A stretch of 64,000 nt of DNA, from positions 19,016 through 83,015 of the forward strand of contig CABYYE010000003.1 of assembly GCA_902523095.1 (NCBI GenBank), in the 5' to 3' direction. The notes below the pieces were generated by a model. It was given only the letters and a program-made list of their open reading frames with translations. It searched no databases and had not been told where the DNA came from. Shown piece after piece: positions 44,749-53,726 of this stretch. Origin of the DNA: an uncultured Pelagibacteraceae bacterium. GTDB taxonomy: Bacteria; Pseudomonadota; Alphaproteobacteria; Pelagibacterales; Pelagibacteraceae. A program made the translations under genes and the position numbers. The first letter of the stretch is position 1. Every line of letters starts with the position of its first letter.

Positions 44749-46125
44749 ATGACAAAATCTGGGAAAGTAACAAATTTAAATTTAGTTAAAAATTCTAAAA
44801 TACAAAATTCAAAAGTTAGCGCTCTCTCACCTAGAGAAATAGTTTCTGAATTGGACAGATATGTGATAGGTCAAAAAGAAGCTAAAAAAGCAGTTGCAGT
44901 TGCCCTAAGAAACAGATGGAGAAGACAGGCTTTATCGGATGAAATGAGAGATGAAGTTTTACCTAAAAATATATTAATGATTGGTCCTACTGGCGTAGGA
45001 AAAACTGAAATTTCAAGACGATTATCTAAACTAGCTGAAGCACCTTTTATCAAGGTTGAAGCAACAAGGTTTACAGAGGTTGGTTATGTTGGAAGAGATG
45101 TTGAGCAAATCGTCAGAGACTTAATTGAGATAGCTATAGCTATGGAAAGAGAAAAAAGAAGGAAAGAAGTAAAAGCTAAAGCTGAACTTAAGGCCGAAGA
45201 TAAAGTTTTGGATGCATTAGTTGGTAGTAAAGCTAGTGTAGCTACGAAGGAAAGTTTTAGAAAAAGATTAAGAAACGGAGACTTAGATAACAACGAAATT
45301 GAGATAGAGGTTCAAGACAAGAACACAGGATTACAAAGTTTTGAAATTCCTGGCATGCCAGGGGGTAATGTTGGGATGGTAAACTTGGGTGATATTCTTG
45401 GTAAATCTATAGGAAATAAAAAAGGTAAAAAAAAGAAAATGACTGTAAAAGAGTCACACGATATTTTAGTGGCACAAGAGTCTGATAAAATGATCGAAGA
45501 AGATAAAATAATTAAAGAGGCAAAAAAAACTACGGAAGAGAATGGAATTGTTTTTTTAGATGAAATAGATAAAGTTTCAGCAAGAAGTGATAGAGTAGGT
45601 GGCGATGTTTCAAGAGAAGGAGTACAGAGAGATTTATTGCCTTTGATAGAAGGCACTACAGTTAGCACAAAACATGGCCCAATAAAAACAGATCATATTT
45701 TATTTATTGCATCTGGTGCATTTCAACTAGCCAAACCCTCAGATCTTCTTCCAGAGCTTCAAGGAAGGTTACCAATTAGAGTTGAGTTGAGTGCTTTAAA
45801 CGAAGATGATTTTAAAAGAATTTTGAAAGAACCTGATAATAGTCTTATTAAACAGTATAAAGAGCTTCTTAAAACCGAAAATGTTAATCTTGAATTTACG
45901 GATGATGGAATAGATATGCTTGCAAAAATTTCAGCTGAAGTAAATTCATCTGTTGAGAATATTGGGGCAAGAAGACTGCATACCATTATTGAAAAAGTTT
46001 TAGATGATATAAGTTTTAACGCAACTGATAAAGCTGGTGAAACTATAACGATTGATAAAAGTTATGTTAATAAAAATTTAGGAAACTTAGTTAAAGATAC
46101 TGATCTTTCAAAATTTATTCTTTAA
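44749..46125 (+). CDS. hslU: ATP-dependent protease ATPase subunit HslU
   Basis: AAA+ unfoldase partner of HslV. The N-terminal [20 protein letters not shown], Walker [11 protein letters not shown] (near residue 82) and Walker [11 protein letters not shown] are clear. The I domain (about residues 140-240) includes a lysine-rich loop. The C-terminus ends SKFIL, matching the conserved tail that docks into HslV. Length 458. The 3' end overlaps convergent smr by 18 nt. Confidence 0.97.
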   Translation: MTKSGKVTNLNLVKNSKIQNSKVSALSPREIVSELDRYVIGQKEAKKAVAVALRNRWRRQALSDEMRDEVLPKNILMIGPTGVGKTEISRRLSKLAEAPFIKVEATRFTEVGYVGRDVEQIVRDLIEIAIAMEREKRRKEVKAKAELKAEDKVLDALVGSKASVATKESFRKRLRNGDLDNNEIEIEVQDKNTGLQSFEIPGMPGGNVGMVNLGDILGKSIGNKKGKKKKMTVKESHDILVAQESDKMIEEDKIIKEAKKTTEENGIVFLDEIDKVSARSDRVGGDVSREGVQRDLLPLIEGTTVSTKHGPIKTDHILFIASGAFQLAKPSDLLPELQGRLPIRVELSALNEDDFKRILKEPDNSLIKQYKELLKTENVNLEFTDDGIDMLAKISAEVNSSVENIGARRLHTIIEKVLDDISFNATDKAGETITIDKSYVNKNLGNLVKDTDLSKFIL

Positions 46126-46533
46126 ATTTAATTTAATAATTAAAGCACCTTCTCCTCCATCTTTATAATCGGCTTGAGATACAGATGAAATAAATTTTGA
46201 TAATTCAGGTTCATTCTTGATATAATCTGGAACAGAATATTTAAGTTTACTCATATTTTTTGACACAAAAATATCTTTATCTGTATTAGAATGTATTCCT
46301 TTTCCTGTAATTAACAGAATTTCTTTGTAGTTTTTTTTTATACAAAAAATAATCATATCGTAAACTTTTTTATTAGCTTCAGTCAAAGAGTATCCATGTA
46401 AATCAAATTTATATCTTATATTTTTTGAATTTTTCGTAACACGAAAATCTTTATCTTCTATATCAGTAGGATCTTTAATGTAGTCTTGCCAAGCTTGTAA
46501 ATCTTCTGGAGAAATATTTTTTTTTTTTATCAC
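46108..46533 (-). CDS. Smr-domain protein
   Basis: A 141-residue protein with a C-terminal Smr domain: [18 protein letters not shown] and [11 protein letters not shown] are the two hallmark motifs. Smr proteins are nicking or RNA endonucleases, and in Escherichia SmrB cleaves mRNA between collided ribosomes. The N-terminal 40 residues ([14 protein letters not shown]) match the alphaproteobacterial form. It overlaps the Tim44-like gene by 4 nt. Confidence 0.88.
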   Translation of the reverse strand: MIKKKNISPEDLQAWQDYIKDPTDIEDKDFRVTKNSKNIRYKFDLHGYSLTEANKKVYDMIIFCIKKNYKEILLITGKGIHSNTDKDIFVSKNMSKLKYSVPDYIKNEPELSKFISSVSQADYKDGGEGALIIKLNLKNKF

Positions 46534-47132
46534 TTACTGACAATTTCAGCTAAATACCAGTTTGGACCTTTTTTTAAAATATTTTTTGAAAATTTCCAAT
46601 AATCAGTAACTAACTTAATTTTATCAGGATTTCCTTCGATTATCTTATTTTCTTTATTTCTTTTCACAGATATCACTTCTGAAACAAATTTTACAGACGC
46701 GAATAATTCGTTTTTAATTTTTTGATATTTTTCAAGATTTGTTTCTTTAATTCCAATAAAAGTGAACTCTGATTTGATGTTTTCTTTATTTCTATTTTTT
46801 ATCGCTTGTTCAAAATTATCAGCCATGTCTGGAGTTAATAAACTTTTTAATTCTTTTACATCTCCTGAAGCAAAAGCAGTTAAAATGGTTTCATAAGCCA
46901 TTTCAGCTCCTTTAAGAAATTCTTTTTTCTCTTGACCCTCTAGTTTATCTAAATTTTGTTTAGCTAATTTAATATCATTATTCGGAACACTAAACTTTTT
47001 TTCAGAAAAGTTAGGGTATATTTTAGGTTCATGACCAGTTTTTCTCCCTAAAATACTTCTTAGCCTTAGAATGATAAAACCTGCTATCATCCCCAATAAT
47101 ATGATGTCTATATATCCAAAGTTATTACTCAT
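46530..47132 (-). CDS. Tim44-like domain membrane protein
   Basis: About 200 residues when started at MSNNFGYIDI. One membrane helix (residues ~5-22, YIDIILLGMIAGFIILRL) precedes a Tim44/TimA-like domain (AYETILTAFASGDVKELKSLL, then FVSEVISVK and DYWKFSKN). The alphaproteobacterial homologue TimA has been linked to the origin of mitochondrial Tim44. An 18-codon upstream extension overlapping the divergent FxsA gene is less likely. The mltA gene usual between it and smr is absent. Confidence 0.87.
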   Translation of the reverse strand: MSNNFGYIDIILLGMIAGFIILRLRSILGRKTGHEPKIYPNFSEKKFSVPNNDIKLAKQNLDKLEGQEKKEFLKGAEMAYETILTAFASGDVKELKSLLTPDMADNFEQAIKNRNKENIKSEFTFIGIKETNLEKYQKIKNELFASVKFVSEVISVKRNKENKIIEGNPDKIKLVTDYWKFSKNILKKGPNWYLAEIVSK

Positions 47133-47176
47133 TATTTGATAAATATACATTAATAATATAATTTTGTATCTGACAA

Positions 47177-47584
47177 ATGAACCCACTTTTCCTAATAATT
47201 ATTGGCCTTCCAGCAATAGAAATTTTTTTTATGATAAAAATAGGCGGGGAAATCGGAGCTTTAAGTACAATATCTCTTATTTTTTTAACAGCAGTAGTTG
47301 GAATTTATTATGCTAAAATCGAAGGTGTTAAAACTTTAAGGTCAGGTATTACTAATATATATCAAAACAAAGTTCCAGTAATCGAACTATTCTCTGGGGC
47401 ATCAATAGCAGTAGCAGCACTAATGCTAATAATACCAGGTTTTATAACTGACGCACTAGGTTTTTTATTATTAATACCGATAACAAGAAATTTTATAATT
47501 TCATTTTTAATTAAAAAAAACCAAAAAAAAAATAATAAAGTAGTAGATGGGGAAATAATAGAGGATAAAAAAGATGAATTATAA
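47177..47584 (+). CDS. FxsA-family membrane protein
   Basis: A 135-residue membrane protein with the FxsA hallmarks: LIIIGLPAIEIFFMIKIGGEIG at the start, a second helix, and IPGFITDALGFLLLIP. In Escherichia overexpressed FxsA relieves phage exclusion; the normal role is unknown. The C-terminal tail is lysine/asparagine rich. Its end overlaps secB by 11 nt, and the fxsA-secB pair is conserved near alphaproteobacterial origins. Confidence 0.9.
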   Translation: MNPLFLIIIGLPAIEIFFMIKIGGEIGALSTISLIFLTAVVGIYYAKIEGVKTLRSGITNIYQNKVPVIELFSGASIAVAALMLIIPGFITDALGFLLLIPITRNFIISFLIKKNQKKNNKVVDGEIIEDKKDEL

Positions 47585-47993
47585 AGTAGTTGGTCAATAT
47601 ATAAAAAAAATCGAATTTAGCATTCCGAATCCAAAGGTATTTTTTTTACTTACTAAAAATATAGCAAATTATAAAATTACTATTGATATTAAAAGCAATC
47701 GAGTAAAAGAAAGAATAATTGAAGTCCAAACTACCTTAAATTTAATACCCTCTAATGATACTTTCGAAAAGATTGATACCAAAATAATTTATTCAGCTAT
47801 AATTGAATTATCGGAAGATTTAAAAGATAAAGAGGAGATTGAAAAAATAGTGTTAGTGAATGTACCGACAAAAATTTATTCAGAAATAAGAAAAATTTTT
47901 GTTTTAATGTTCGAAAGTTCTGGGTTTAAAGATATTCAAATTAGTAAAGAAGTAGATTTTCAAAAACTCTACGATCAAAAAAAGATTCAGTAA
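47574..47993 (+). CDS. secB: Protein-export chaperone SecB
   Basis: Tetrameric chaperone that keeps precursors unfolded for SecA. The 139-residue sequence shows the family pattern IKKIEFSIPNPKVFF, and near the end IYSEIRKIFVLMFESSGF in place of LFPYAREIISDLVTRGGFPP. The gene is diverged, but length and position between fxsA and dnaQ support it. It overlaps convergent dnaQ by 7 nt. Confidence 0.85.
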   Translation: MNYKVVGQYIKKIEFSIPNPKVFFLLTKNIANYKITIDIKSNRVKERIIEVQTTLNLIPSNDTFEKIDTKIIYSAIIELSEDLKDKEEIEKIVLVNVPTKIYSEIRKIFVLMFESSGFKDIQISKEVDFQKLYDQKKIQ

Positions 47994-48652
47994 AAATTCT
48001 TTTTAATTTCTGATTTTAAAAATTTATTATGACTTTTAAGCTCTTCATCTGTTATATCTATTACTTTTTTGGAATATAACTTCTCTTTTTTACTGAATGT
48101 AATATTTTCACCGAAATTATTAGTTAAATTAAACTTTGGTTCTTTCACACCTACTAAATTAATATAAACCTCTCTTAGTAATTCACAATCAAGAAGAGCG
48201 TTATGTTTGGTTCGTCTAGATAAATCAATATTAAATTTTTTACAAAGTGAGTCTAATGAATTTGACATACCAGGGTACTTATTTCTAGCCACTTCAAGAG
48301 AGTCGATCACGAAATTTTTATTAATTAAATCTTTATTAAGTGCTCCAAGTTCTCCATTCAAAAAACCAACATCAAAATTAGCATTATGAATTATTAATTT
48401 CTTACCTTTTATAAATTCTAAAAACTCATCAGCGACATTACTAAATATTTCTTTATTGCTTAAAAATTTTTCAGAATATCCATGGATTTTAAATGCATCC
48501 TCAGGAATATTTCTTTTGGGATTGATTAATTTATGAAATGTTTTGTGAGTAGGGATCAGATCTTTGGTTTCAATACAAGCTAACTCCACTATCTTATGTC
48601 CCTCTTTAAAAGAAAGACCTGTTGTTTCAGTATCAAGAAAAACTTCAAACAT
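47987..48652 (-). CDS. dnaQ: DNA polymerase III subunit epsilon
   Basis: Proofreading 3'-5' exonuclease of the replicase. The DEDDh motifs are ExoI FLDTETTGL (D7, E9), ExoII HNANFDVGFL and ExoIII HNALLDCELL. The C-terminus after residue 175 should bind alpha. Length 221. It follows coaE with an 8-nt overlap. Confidence 0.95.
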   Translation of the reverse strand: MFEVFLDTETTGLSFKEGHKIVELACIETKDLIPTHKTFHKLINPKRNIPEDAFKIHGYSEKFLSNKEIFSNVADEFLEFIKGKKLIIHNANFDVGFLNGELGALNKDLINKNFVIDSLEVARNKYPGMSNSLDSLCKKFNIDLSRRTKHNALLDCELLREVYINLVGVKEPKFNLTNNFGENITFSKKEKLYSKKVIDITDEELKSHNKFLKSEIKKNFY

Positions 48653-49216
48653 ATAAATCTATTATATTTAATAATTTTTTTTTTAGAAAGTTTAAAGATT
48701 TATTGTTAACAATAATGTGATCACAAAATTTCATTTTTTTTGTGTCTTTTATCTGATGACCATCTAATAGGTTGAACAAATTATTATTACTAGAATTTTT
48801 TAACATAAATCTTCTTTTTTCTTTCAGTCTTTTTTGATTTTATAAAAATAGTCACATCAAAAAAACTCAGAAGTTTACTTTCTACTAAAAGTGGAATTTC
48901 AAAAAATAAAAACTTTTTATTCTTATTTTTTTTTATGAAGTTTTTCATTTCTTTTCTAACAAATGGATGAATGATTTGTTCTATTCTTTTTAATGTGATT
49001 TTTTTTTTCCTGGATTTGTTTCTTGATTTCTGATTTGATATTGATTTTAGAATTAATCTTTAAAACTCTGGAAATCTTTTTTTTAAAAGAATTTGTCTTA
49101 TAAAGCTTTTTAACAACATTATCAGCATTAAATAAAGGGCCTAGATTTGAGGAAATTATTTTACTAGCAGTACTTTTGCCAGAAGATAAAGAACCTGTTA
49201 TAGCAAATTTAATCAT
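48645..49216 (-). pseudogene. coaE: Dephospho-CoA kinase gene with two apparent single-base frameshifts
   Basis: The last step of CoA synthesis. The 5' part encodes MIKFAITGSLSSGKSTASKI with a P-loop and FNADNVVKKLY, then meets a stop at 48956. Removing one A from a 10-A run (minus strand; 48999-49008) restores IEQIIHPFVRKEM and FFEIPLLVESKLL, both CoaE signatures. Removing one A from a 6-A run (48830-48835) then restores RLKEKRRFMLKNSS to a TGA at 48645. The corrected product is 189 residues, normal for CoaE. Since the gene is usually essential, sequence error or slippage is as likely as real inactivation. Confidence 0.8.
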
Positions 49217-50037
49217 TTTAATTTAGATATTAACAATTCTATTAATTCGTTATCTATTTCAGGATTAATTTTGTTCCATAAATAAAAGGCCTTTTGCCCT
49301 TGATAAATAAACATATTTAACCCATTAAAAGTGGTTGCTCCTTTTTCTTTTAAAAACTTTATAGTTTTGGTTTCAATTGGATTATAAATTGTGTCTACAA
49401 AAATTAAATTTTTTTTTGTTTTTTCGAAATTAGATTCGAATTGTTGTCCGTCTTTTAACCCAAGGCTAGTAGCATTTATTATTATATCAAAATTGTCTAT
49501 TGCATTTTCTAAAGATTTCCACTCAAGAACGTTTAAGTGAATAAATTTTTTTTTTAAAAAAAGGGATTTCTCAAGTGTTCGATTTATAATTGTAATATTC
49601 TTAATCTTAGATTTTTGTAAGGAAAATATGACGGAAGGAGATACCCCGCCAGCGCCGATGACTAGCGCTGTTTTATTATTTATATTATCTATTTCTTTAA
49701 AATATGCAGCCTGAAGTCCAAACACATCGGTGTTCTCACCAATAATAGTTTCTTTTTTATCTAAAAAAATCGTGTTTACTGAGTTAGTAGATTTTGCATC
49801 ATTTACTAATTGATCTATATAATGAATAACTTTTTGTTTATAGGGTAATGTAACATTCACACCACTTATTTCTTCATTTCTAATCTTTTTTACAACATTG
49901 CCAATTTCTTCTCCTTTTACATTAAGAAGTTCATACTCTGCATTTATTTTATATTTGCGAAACCAATAGTTGTGTAAAACTGGAGACAAAGAATGAGCAA
50001 CCGGATCCCCAATAATAGCAAATGTTTTTTTTTTCAT
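49213..50037 (-). CDS. aroE: Shikimate dehydrogenase
   Basis: NADPH-dependent reduction of 3-dehydroshikimate. The substrate-binding AIIGDPVAHSLSPVLHNYW and GVNVTLPYKQKV with the catalytic Lys are present, as is the NADP fold ALVIGAGGVSPSVIF. Length 274. It overlaps coaE by 4 nt and maf by 4 nt, the maf-aroE-coaE-dnaQ order typical beside alphaproteobacterial origins. Confidence 0.97.
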   Translation of the reverse strand: MKKKTFAIIGDPVAHSLSPVLHNYWFRKYKINAEYELLNVKGEEIGNVVKKIRNEEISGVNVTLPYKQKVIHYIDQLVNDAKSTNSVNTIFLDKKETIIGENTDVFGLQAAYFKEIDNINNKTALVIGAGGVSPSVIFSLQKSKIKNITIINRTLEKSLFLKKKFIHLNVLEWKSLENAIDNFDIIINATSLGLKDGQQFESNFEKTKKNLIFVDTIYNPIETKTIKFLKEKGATTFNGLNMFIYQGQKAFYLWNKINPEIDNELIELLISKLK

Positions 50038-50618
50038 GATTTATATTTTTTAATATATTCTATTATTTGTTTGATGGGCAAACCCATTATAGAAGATTGA
50101 TCGCCCTTTATATACTCAAATAATTTTAATCCATCAGCTTCTATTTGATAAACTCCATAGGCTAACAAAGTCTCAGTTTTGACTTTATTCAAATAATCTA
50201 TCAATTCTTTCTCCTTCAAGTTTTTCATCTTTAACTCCGACTGATCTGTGTAATTCCAGATCATAGAACCGTTCTTGGAAATACAAACAGAGCTTATAAG
50301 ATAATGTTTTTTATTGTTTAGTTTTTTTAAAATATTAAGCGCTTCTTCTCTAGACTTGGGTTTATTTATAAGTTCATTATCTAACGAAATTACACTATCT
50401 GCCCCAAGAACTAATTGATCTGGATTGTTCATGCTCACCTTGATAGATTTGAGCTCTGCAAGGTTCTTTGAAATGATTTCAGGTGTTGCTTTTCTTTCCA
50501 GTAGAGAATCTTTAATTTGATCTTCATCAACATTAGAAATAATCACTTTTGAATCAATATTATTTTTATCCAGAATACTTTTTCTCACACCACTAGCAGA
50601 AGCTAAAATAATTTTCAT
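50034..50618 (-). CDS. maf: Maf-family nucleotide pyrophosphatase
   Basis: House-cleaning nucleoside triphosphate pyrophosphatase. The N-terminal IILASASGVRKSILDK and the central LVLGADSVISLD are diagnostic. Length 194. It sits between ppsR and aroE with 4-nt overlaps on both sides. Confidence 0.94.
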   Translation of the reverse strand: MKIILASASGVRKSILDKNNIDSKVIISNVDEDQIKDSLLERKATPEIISKNLAELKSIKVSMNNPDQLVLGADSVISLDNELINKPKSREEALNILKKLNNKKHYLISSVCISKNGSMIWNYTDQSELKMKNLKEKELIDYLNKVKTETLLAYGVYQIEADGLKLFEYIKGDQSSIMGLPIKQIIEYIKKYKS

Positions 50619-51436
50619 TTTCTTTTTTTGATTTCAAAGATTTTTAATATAGATGCTGCTGTTTCCTCCACAGATTTACGAGTCACATCAATAATTGGCC
50701 ATTTATATTTTTTAAATAATTTTCGTGATTTATCTACCTCATCTTTAATATGGTTTAAGTCGGTATATTCTTTAATATTATTTTCTTTCATTATTGCAAC
50801 TCTATTACGTCTTATATCAGCTAATCTTTCTGGATCAGCAATTAGCCCTATTACACACCTTTTTTTTATATCTGTTTTTAAATCTTCAGGAATTTTTTGA
50901 TCTAATACTAGAGGAATATTGATCGTTTTATAACCTCTATTAGCAAGGTAAATTGATGTTGGGGTTTTACTAGTACGACTAACTCCTAATAAAACTATGT
51001 CAGCGGATTTTGTGTCATCAAGTTTTTTTCCGTCATCATGGGCCATAGTGAATTGAATAGCTTCGATCCTATTATAATAATCATCATCTAATACATGCTG
51101 TGCACTTGGTTTATGTATCGCTTTTTGATTTAACAATTTTGAAAAGCTTAAAATCAAGTTTCCAAGTATGCCAAAGCAAGGAACATTGTTCTTTTCGCTA
51201 GAATTTGAAATATATTTGGCTAATTTTGACTCAACGATAGTATATAATATAATTGAGTTATTTTGTTCTGTGCACTCATTAATAATCTTGTTTATTTGTT
51301 GCTCGGTTCTTACAAATGCGAATTCTTTTTTTTCGTAATCAAAATTAGCAAATTGAGATTTTAGGGATAAAAAAATCCTATCTAAAGTCTCACCGGTTGA
51401 GTCCGACACAAGATATACATTGTATTTTTCGTTCAT
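50615..51436 (-). CDS. ppsR: PEP synthase/PPDK regulatory kinase-pyrophosphorylase (DUF299)
   Basis: Bifunctional ADP-dependent kinase and Pi-dependent pyrophosphorylase that controls PEP synthase or pyruvate phosphate dikinase. The N-terminal VYLVSDSTGETLDRI and the P-loop-like LLGVSRTSKTPTSIYLANRGYK are hallmarks. Length 273. It is the first leftward gene from the proposed origin, the position of its homologue in Caulobacter. Confidence 0.94.
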   Translation of the reverse strand: MNEKYNVYLVSDSTGETLDRIFLSLKSQFANFDYEKKEFAFVRTEQQINKIINECTEQNNSIILYTIVESKLAKYISNSSEKNNVPCFGILGNLILSFSKLLNQKAIHKPSAQHVLDDDYYNRIEAIQFTMAHDDGKKLDDTKSADIVLLGVSRTSKTPTSIYLANRGYKTINIPLVLDQKIPEDLKTDIKKRCVIGLIADPERLADIRRNRVAIMKENNIKEYTDLNHIKDEVDKSRKLFKKYKWPIIDVTRKSVEETAASILKIFEIKKRK

Positions 51437-51443
51437 ATGTCTG

Positions 51444-51458
51444 TTAATAATTAATTAA
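51444..51458. promoter_or_regulatory. CtrA-type motif TTAA-N7-TTAA, site 1
   Basis: TTAATAATTAATTAA fits the CtrA recognition pattern found in the Caulobacter and Rickettsia origins. It lies 8 nt before the ppsR start codon. The AT-rich context makes chance occurrence possible. Confidence 0.4.
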
Positions 51459-51511
51459 TAAATCTGATTTATACCCTTTTCTTTAATTTTTAAAAAAATA
51501 ACTAACAATAA

Positions 51512-51526
51512 TTAACACTATTTTAA
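51512..51526. promoter_or_regulatory. CtrA-type motif TTAA-N7-TTAAC, site 2
   Basis: TTAACACTATTTTAAC matches the extended consensus TTAA-N7-TTAAC, including the final C at 51527. It is 68 bp from site 1, between the ppsR end of the gap and the DnaA-like box at 51550. Confidence 0.5.
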
Positions 51527-51549
51527 CATTTTATTAGATGTTGGCAGCA

Positions 51550-51558
51550 TAATTCACA
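51550..51558 (+). other. DnaA-box-like nonamer
   Basis: TAATTCACA differs from TTATNCACA at one position. It lies 24 bp after CtrA-type site 2 in the proposed origin. Confidence 0.4.
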
Positions 51559-51624
51559 GACTGTTCGCAAATAATCAAAAACAAGCTAAATTAAACAATA
51601 ATTTGACAAAGATATTCTAATGAA

Positions 51625-51646
51625 ATTGTATAAATTTTGTATAAAT
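51625..51646 (-). repeat. Tandem DnaA-box-like repeat (11-bp period)
   Basis: TTGTATAAAT occurs at 51626-51635 and again at 51637-51646. Read on the minus strand the second copy is TTATACAAA, one change from TTATNCACA, and the first copy has two changes. The 11-bp spacing puts both on the same face of the helix, in an AT-only stretch that could unwind. Confidence 0.45.
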
Positions 51647-51709
51647 AGTTATATTGCAAATTAACACAACCTACTACACAATCTATTCTTAAAATATTTA
51701 TTTATTAAT

Positions 51710-52720
51710 ATGAGCACTCTTAGGAAAATACTTGTAGAAAAGGATATTAATTGTAAATCAATGTGGTTTATGAGACAAGCAGGTAGGTATCTTCCTGAAT
51801 TTAGAAAAATTAGATCTCAAAATAAAAACTTTATAAATTTATGTTTGAATAGCAAACTAAGTTCACAAATAACCCTACAACCAATTAAAAGATATAACCT
51901 TGATTCTGCTATAGTATTTTCAGATATTTTACTAGTTCCACACGCTTTAGGACAGGAAGTTAAGTTTATTGAGAATCAAGGACCAGTTCTTTCAGAGTTT
52001 AATATAGATGTATTTAAAACGAAAAATGAATCAATATTTACAAAAGAGTTAGATCCTGTCTATCAGACAATACAAATAACTAGAGAAAAATTAAACAAAA
52101 ACAAATCTTTAATTTCTTTTATTGGATCGCCTTGGACATTATTAGTTTATATGTTTAATTTAAAAAATAAAAAACACGAAATTAACTTAAATAAATTTTA
52201 CAGCAATAAATTAATAATTAAAAACACCTTAAAACAGTTGATAAAATATTTATGCTCTCATATTGAAAAACAAGTTAATTCTGGTTCAGATGTTGTTCAA
52301 ATTTTTGACTCTTGGGCAGGAGTTCTACCAAAAGACGAATTAGAACAATTTTGTTATATGCCTAATTTAGAAATTGTTAATTATTGCAAGAAAAGAAAAA
52401 TACCAACCATTTGTTTTCCCAAAGGAATAGGAACAAGCTATTTAGATTTTAATAATTTTGTAAATCCAGACGGAATAAATTTAGATTACGATATTGATCC
52501 ATTATGGGCAAAAGAAAACCTAAAAAATGTAGTCTTTCAAGGAGGTATGAATCCAAAAATATTATTAAAAAATGAGAGCGAAGTATATGCAGAGGCAAAA
52601 AAGTATTTGGACATTTTTAAAGAGGTCCCTTATATATTTAACTTTGGACATGGATTAATTCCAGAAACAGACCCAGATAAATTGGGAAATTTAATAAATT
52701 TTGTTAAAAATTATAAATGA
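51710..52720 (+). CDS. hemE: Uroporphyrinogen decarboxylase
   Basis: Removes four acetate carboxyls from uroporphyrinogen III in heme synthesis. The N-terminal WFMRQAGRYLPEFRKIR and the later FGHGLIPETDPDKL are diagnostic. Length 336. It is the first rightward gene from the proposed origin and overlaps hemH by 4 nt (ATGA). Confidence 0.97.
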   Translation: MSTLRKILVEKDINCKSMWFMRQAGRYLPEFRKIRSQNKNFINLCLNSKLSSQITLQPIKRYNLDSAIVFSDILLVPHALGQEVKFIENQGPVLSEFNIDVFKTKNESIFTKELDPVYQTIQITREKLNKNKSLISFIGSPWTLLVYMFNLKNKKHEINLNKFYSNKLIIKNTLKQLIKYLCSHIEKQVNSGSDVVQIFDSWAGVLPKDELEQFCYMPNLEIVNYCKKRKIPTICFPKGIGTSYLDFNNFVNPDGINLDYDIDPLWAKENLKNVVFQGGMNPKILLKNESEVYAEAKKYLDIFKEVPYIFNFGHGLIPETDPDKLGNLINFVKNYK

Positions 52721-53715
52721 ATAAATCAGATCACCCGAAAATTAATTACGGCAAAACAGGCATACTAATTGTCAATCTAGGAACACCAGACTCAACTAGT
52801 TGGTGGGATATAAGAAAATATCTAAAAGAATTTTTATCAGACAAAAGAGTTATAGAAGTTAATCCTATTGTTTGGCAAATAATTTTAAATTTGTTTATCT
52901 TAACTTTTAGACCTTCTAAGACAGCTCATGCCTATAAAAAAATATGGTTTAAAAACACCAATGAATCTCCGCTTCTTTATTATACTAAATCACAAGCAAA
53001 AAAATTAAAAGATAGAATTGAAAACGAAAACATAATTGTTGATTTTGCTATGAGATACGGAAATCCAAGCATATCTAGCAAACTTGCTTTTTTAAAAACC
53101 CAGGGGTGTGAAAACATAATTATCCTTCCACTTTATCCTCAGTATGCTGCAGCAACTACGGCAACAGTTTGTGATGAGGTTTATAGAACTCTAATGAAAA
53201 TGAGGTGGCAACCAAGTCTACAAATAATACCTCATTACGAAAGTGAGCCATTATATATAAATGCTTTAGTAAAAAGCATGACTGATAAAATAAAAACTTT
53301 GAGCTGGAAACCAGAATTAATAATTGCCTCTTATCATGGTATCCCAAAGTCGTATTTTGACAAAGGAGATCCTTACCAATGTTATTGCCAAAAAACGACT
53401 AGACTAATGAGTGAAAAATTTAGCGACATAAAAATACAAACAACGTTTCAATCAAGATTCGGACCCCAAGAATGGTTAAAGCCGTATACAGATAAAACTT
53501 TAGACGATCTGCCTAAAAAGAATATAAAAAATATTTTGATTATTTGTCCTGGGTTTGCTTCAGATTGTGTAGAAACTCTAGAAGAAATTAGCATTCAAGG
53601 AAAAGAAAGCTTTATTAGTAACGGTGGATTAAATTTTGATTTAATCCCATGTTTAAATGACACTAACGATCATATAAATTTACTCGAGAATTTGATCAGG
53701 AAATATATTGTCTGA
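52717..53715 (+). CDS. hemH: Ferrochelatase
   Basis: Inserts Fe2+ into protoporphyrin IX. The N-terminal GILIVNLGTPDSTSWWDIRKYL, the active-site His in ASYHGIPKSYFDKGDPY (near residue 206) and the C-terminal PGFASDCVETLEEI are present. QSRFGPQEWLKPYTD is also typical. Length 332. It follows hemE and precedes hemJ, giving the last heme steps in one unit. Confidence 0.97.
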   Translation: MNKSDHPKINYGKTGILIVNLGTPDSTSWWDIRKYLKEFLSDKRVIEVNPIVWQIILNLFILTFRPSKTAHAYKKIWFKNTNESPLLYYTKSQAKKLKDRIENENIIVDFAMRYGNPSISSKLAFLKTQGCENIIILPLYPQYAAATTATVCDEVYRTLMKMRWQPSLQIIPHYESEPLYINALVKSMTDKIKTLSWKPELIIASYHGIPKSYFDKGDPYQCYCQKTTRLMSEKFSDIKIQTTFQSRFGPQEWLKPYTDKTLDDLPKKNIKNILIICPGFASDCVETLEEISIQGKESFISNGGLNFDLIPCLNDTNDHINLLENLIRKYIV

Positions 53716-53726
53716 TTTAACGTAAA

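Larger units (their letters stand above)
51437..51709. other. Proposed chromosomal replication origin (oriC)
   Basis: A 273-bp non-coding, very AT-rich gap between divergent ppsR and hemE. In Caulobacter and Rickettsia the origin lies next to hemE at this same junction, which is the main argument. Sequence support: two TTAA-N7-TTAA motifs at 51444 and 51512, DnaA-like boxes at 51550 (TAATTCACA) and 51636 (TTTGTATAA), a tandem TTGTATAAAT repeat with an 11-bp period, and a repeated ATTAACAC (51511 and 51660). No perfect TTATNCACA is present. The hemE promoter must also lie here; a TTGACA at 51603 is a possible -35. Confidence 0.72.

Noticed and set aside
45312..45668. 118-codon open frame antisense to hslU
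   Set aside because: It lies wholly inside a conserved gene, and its Ser/Phe/Leu-rich product is what the reverse of a Lys/Glu-rich AT-biased gene gives. No start context or family resemblance.
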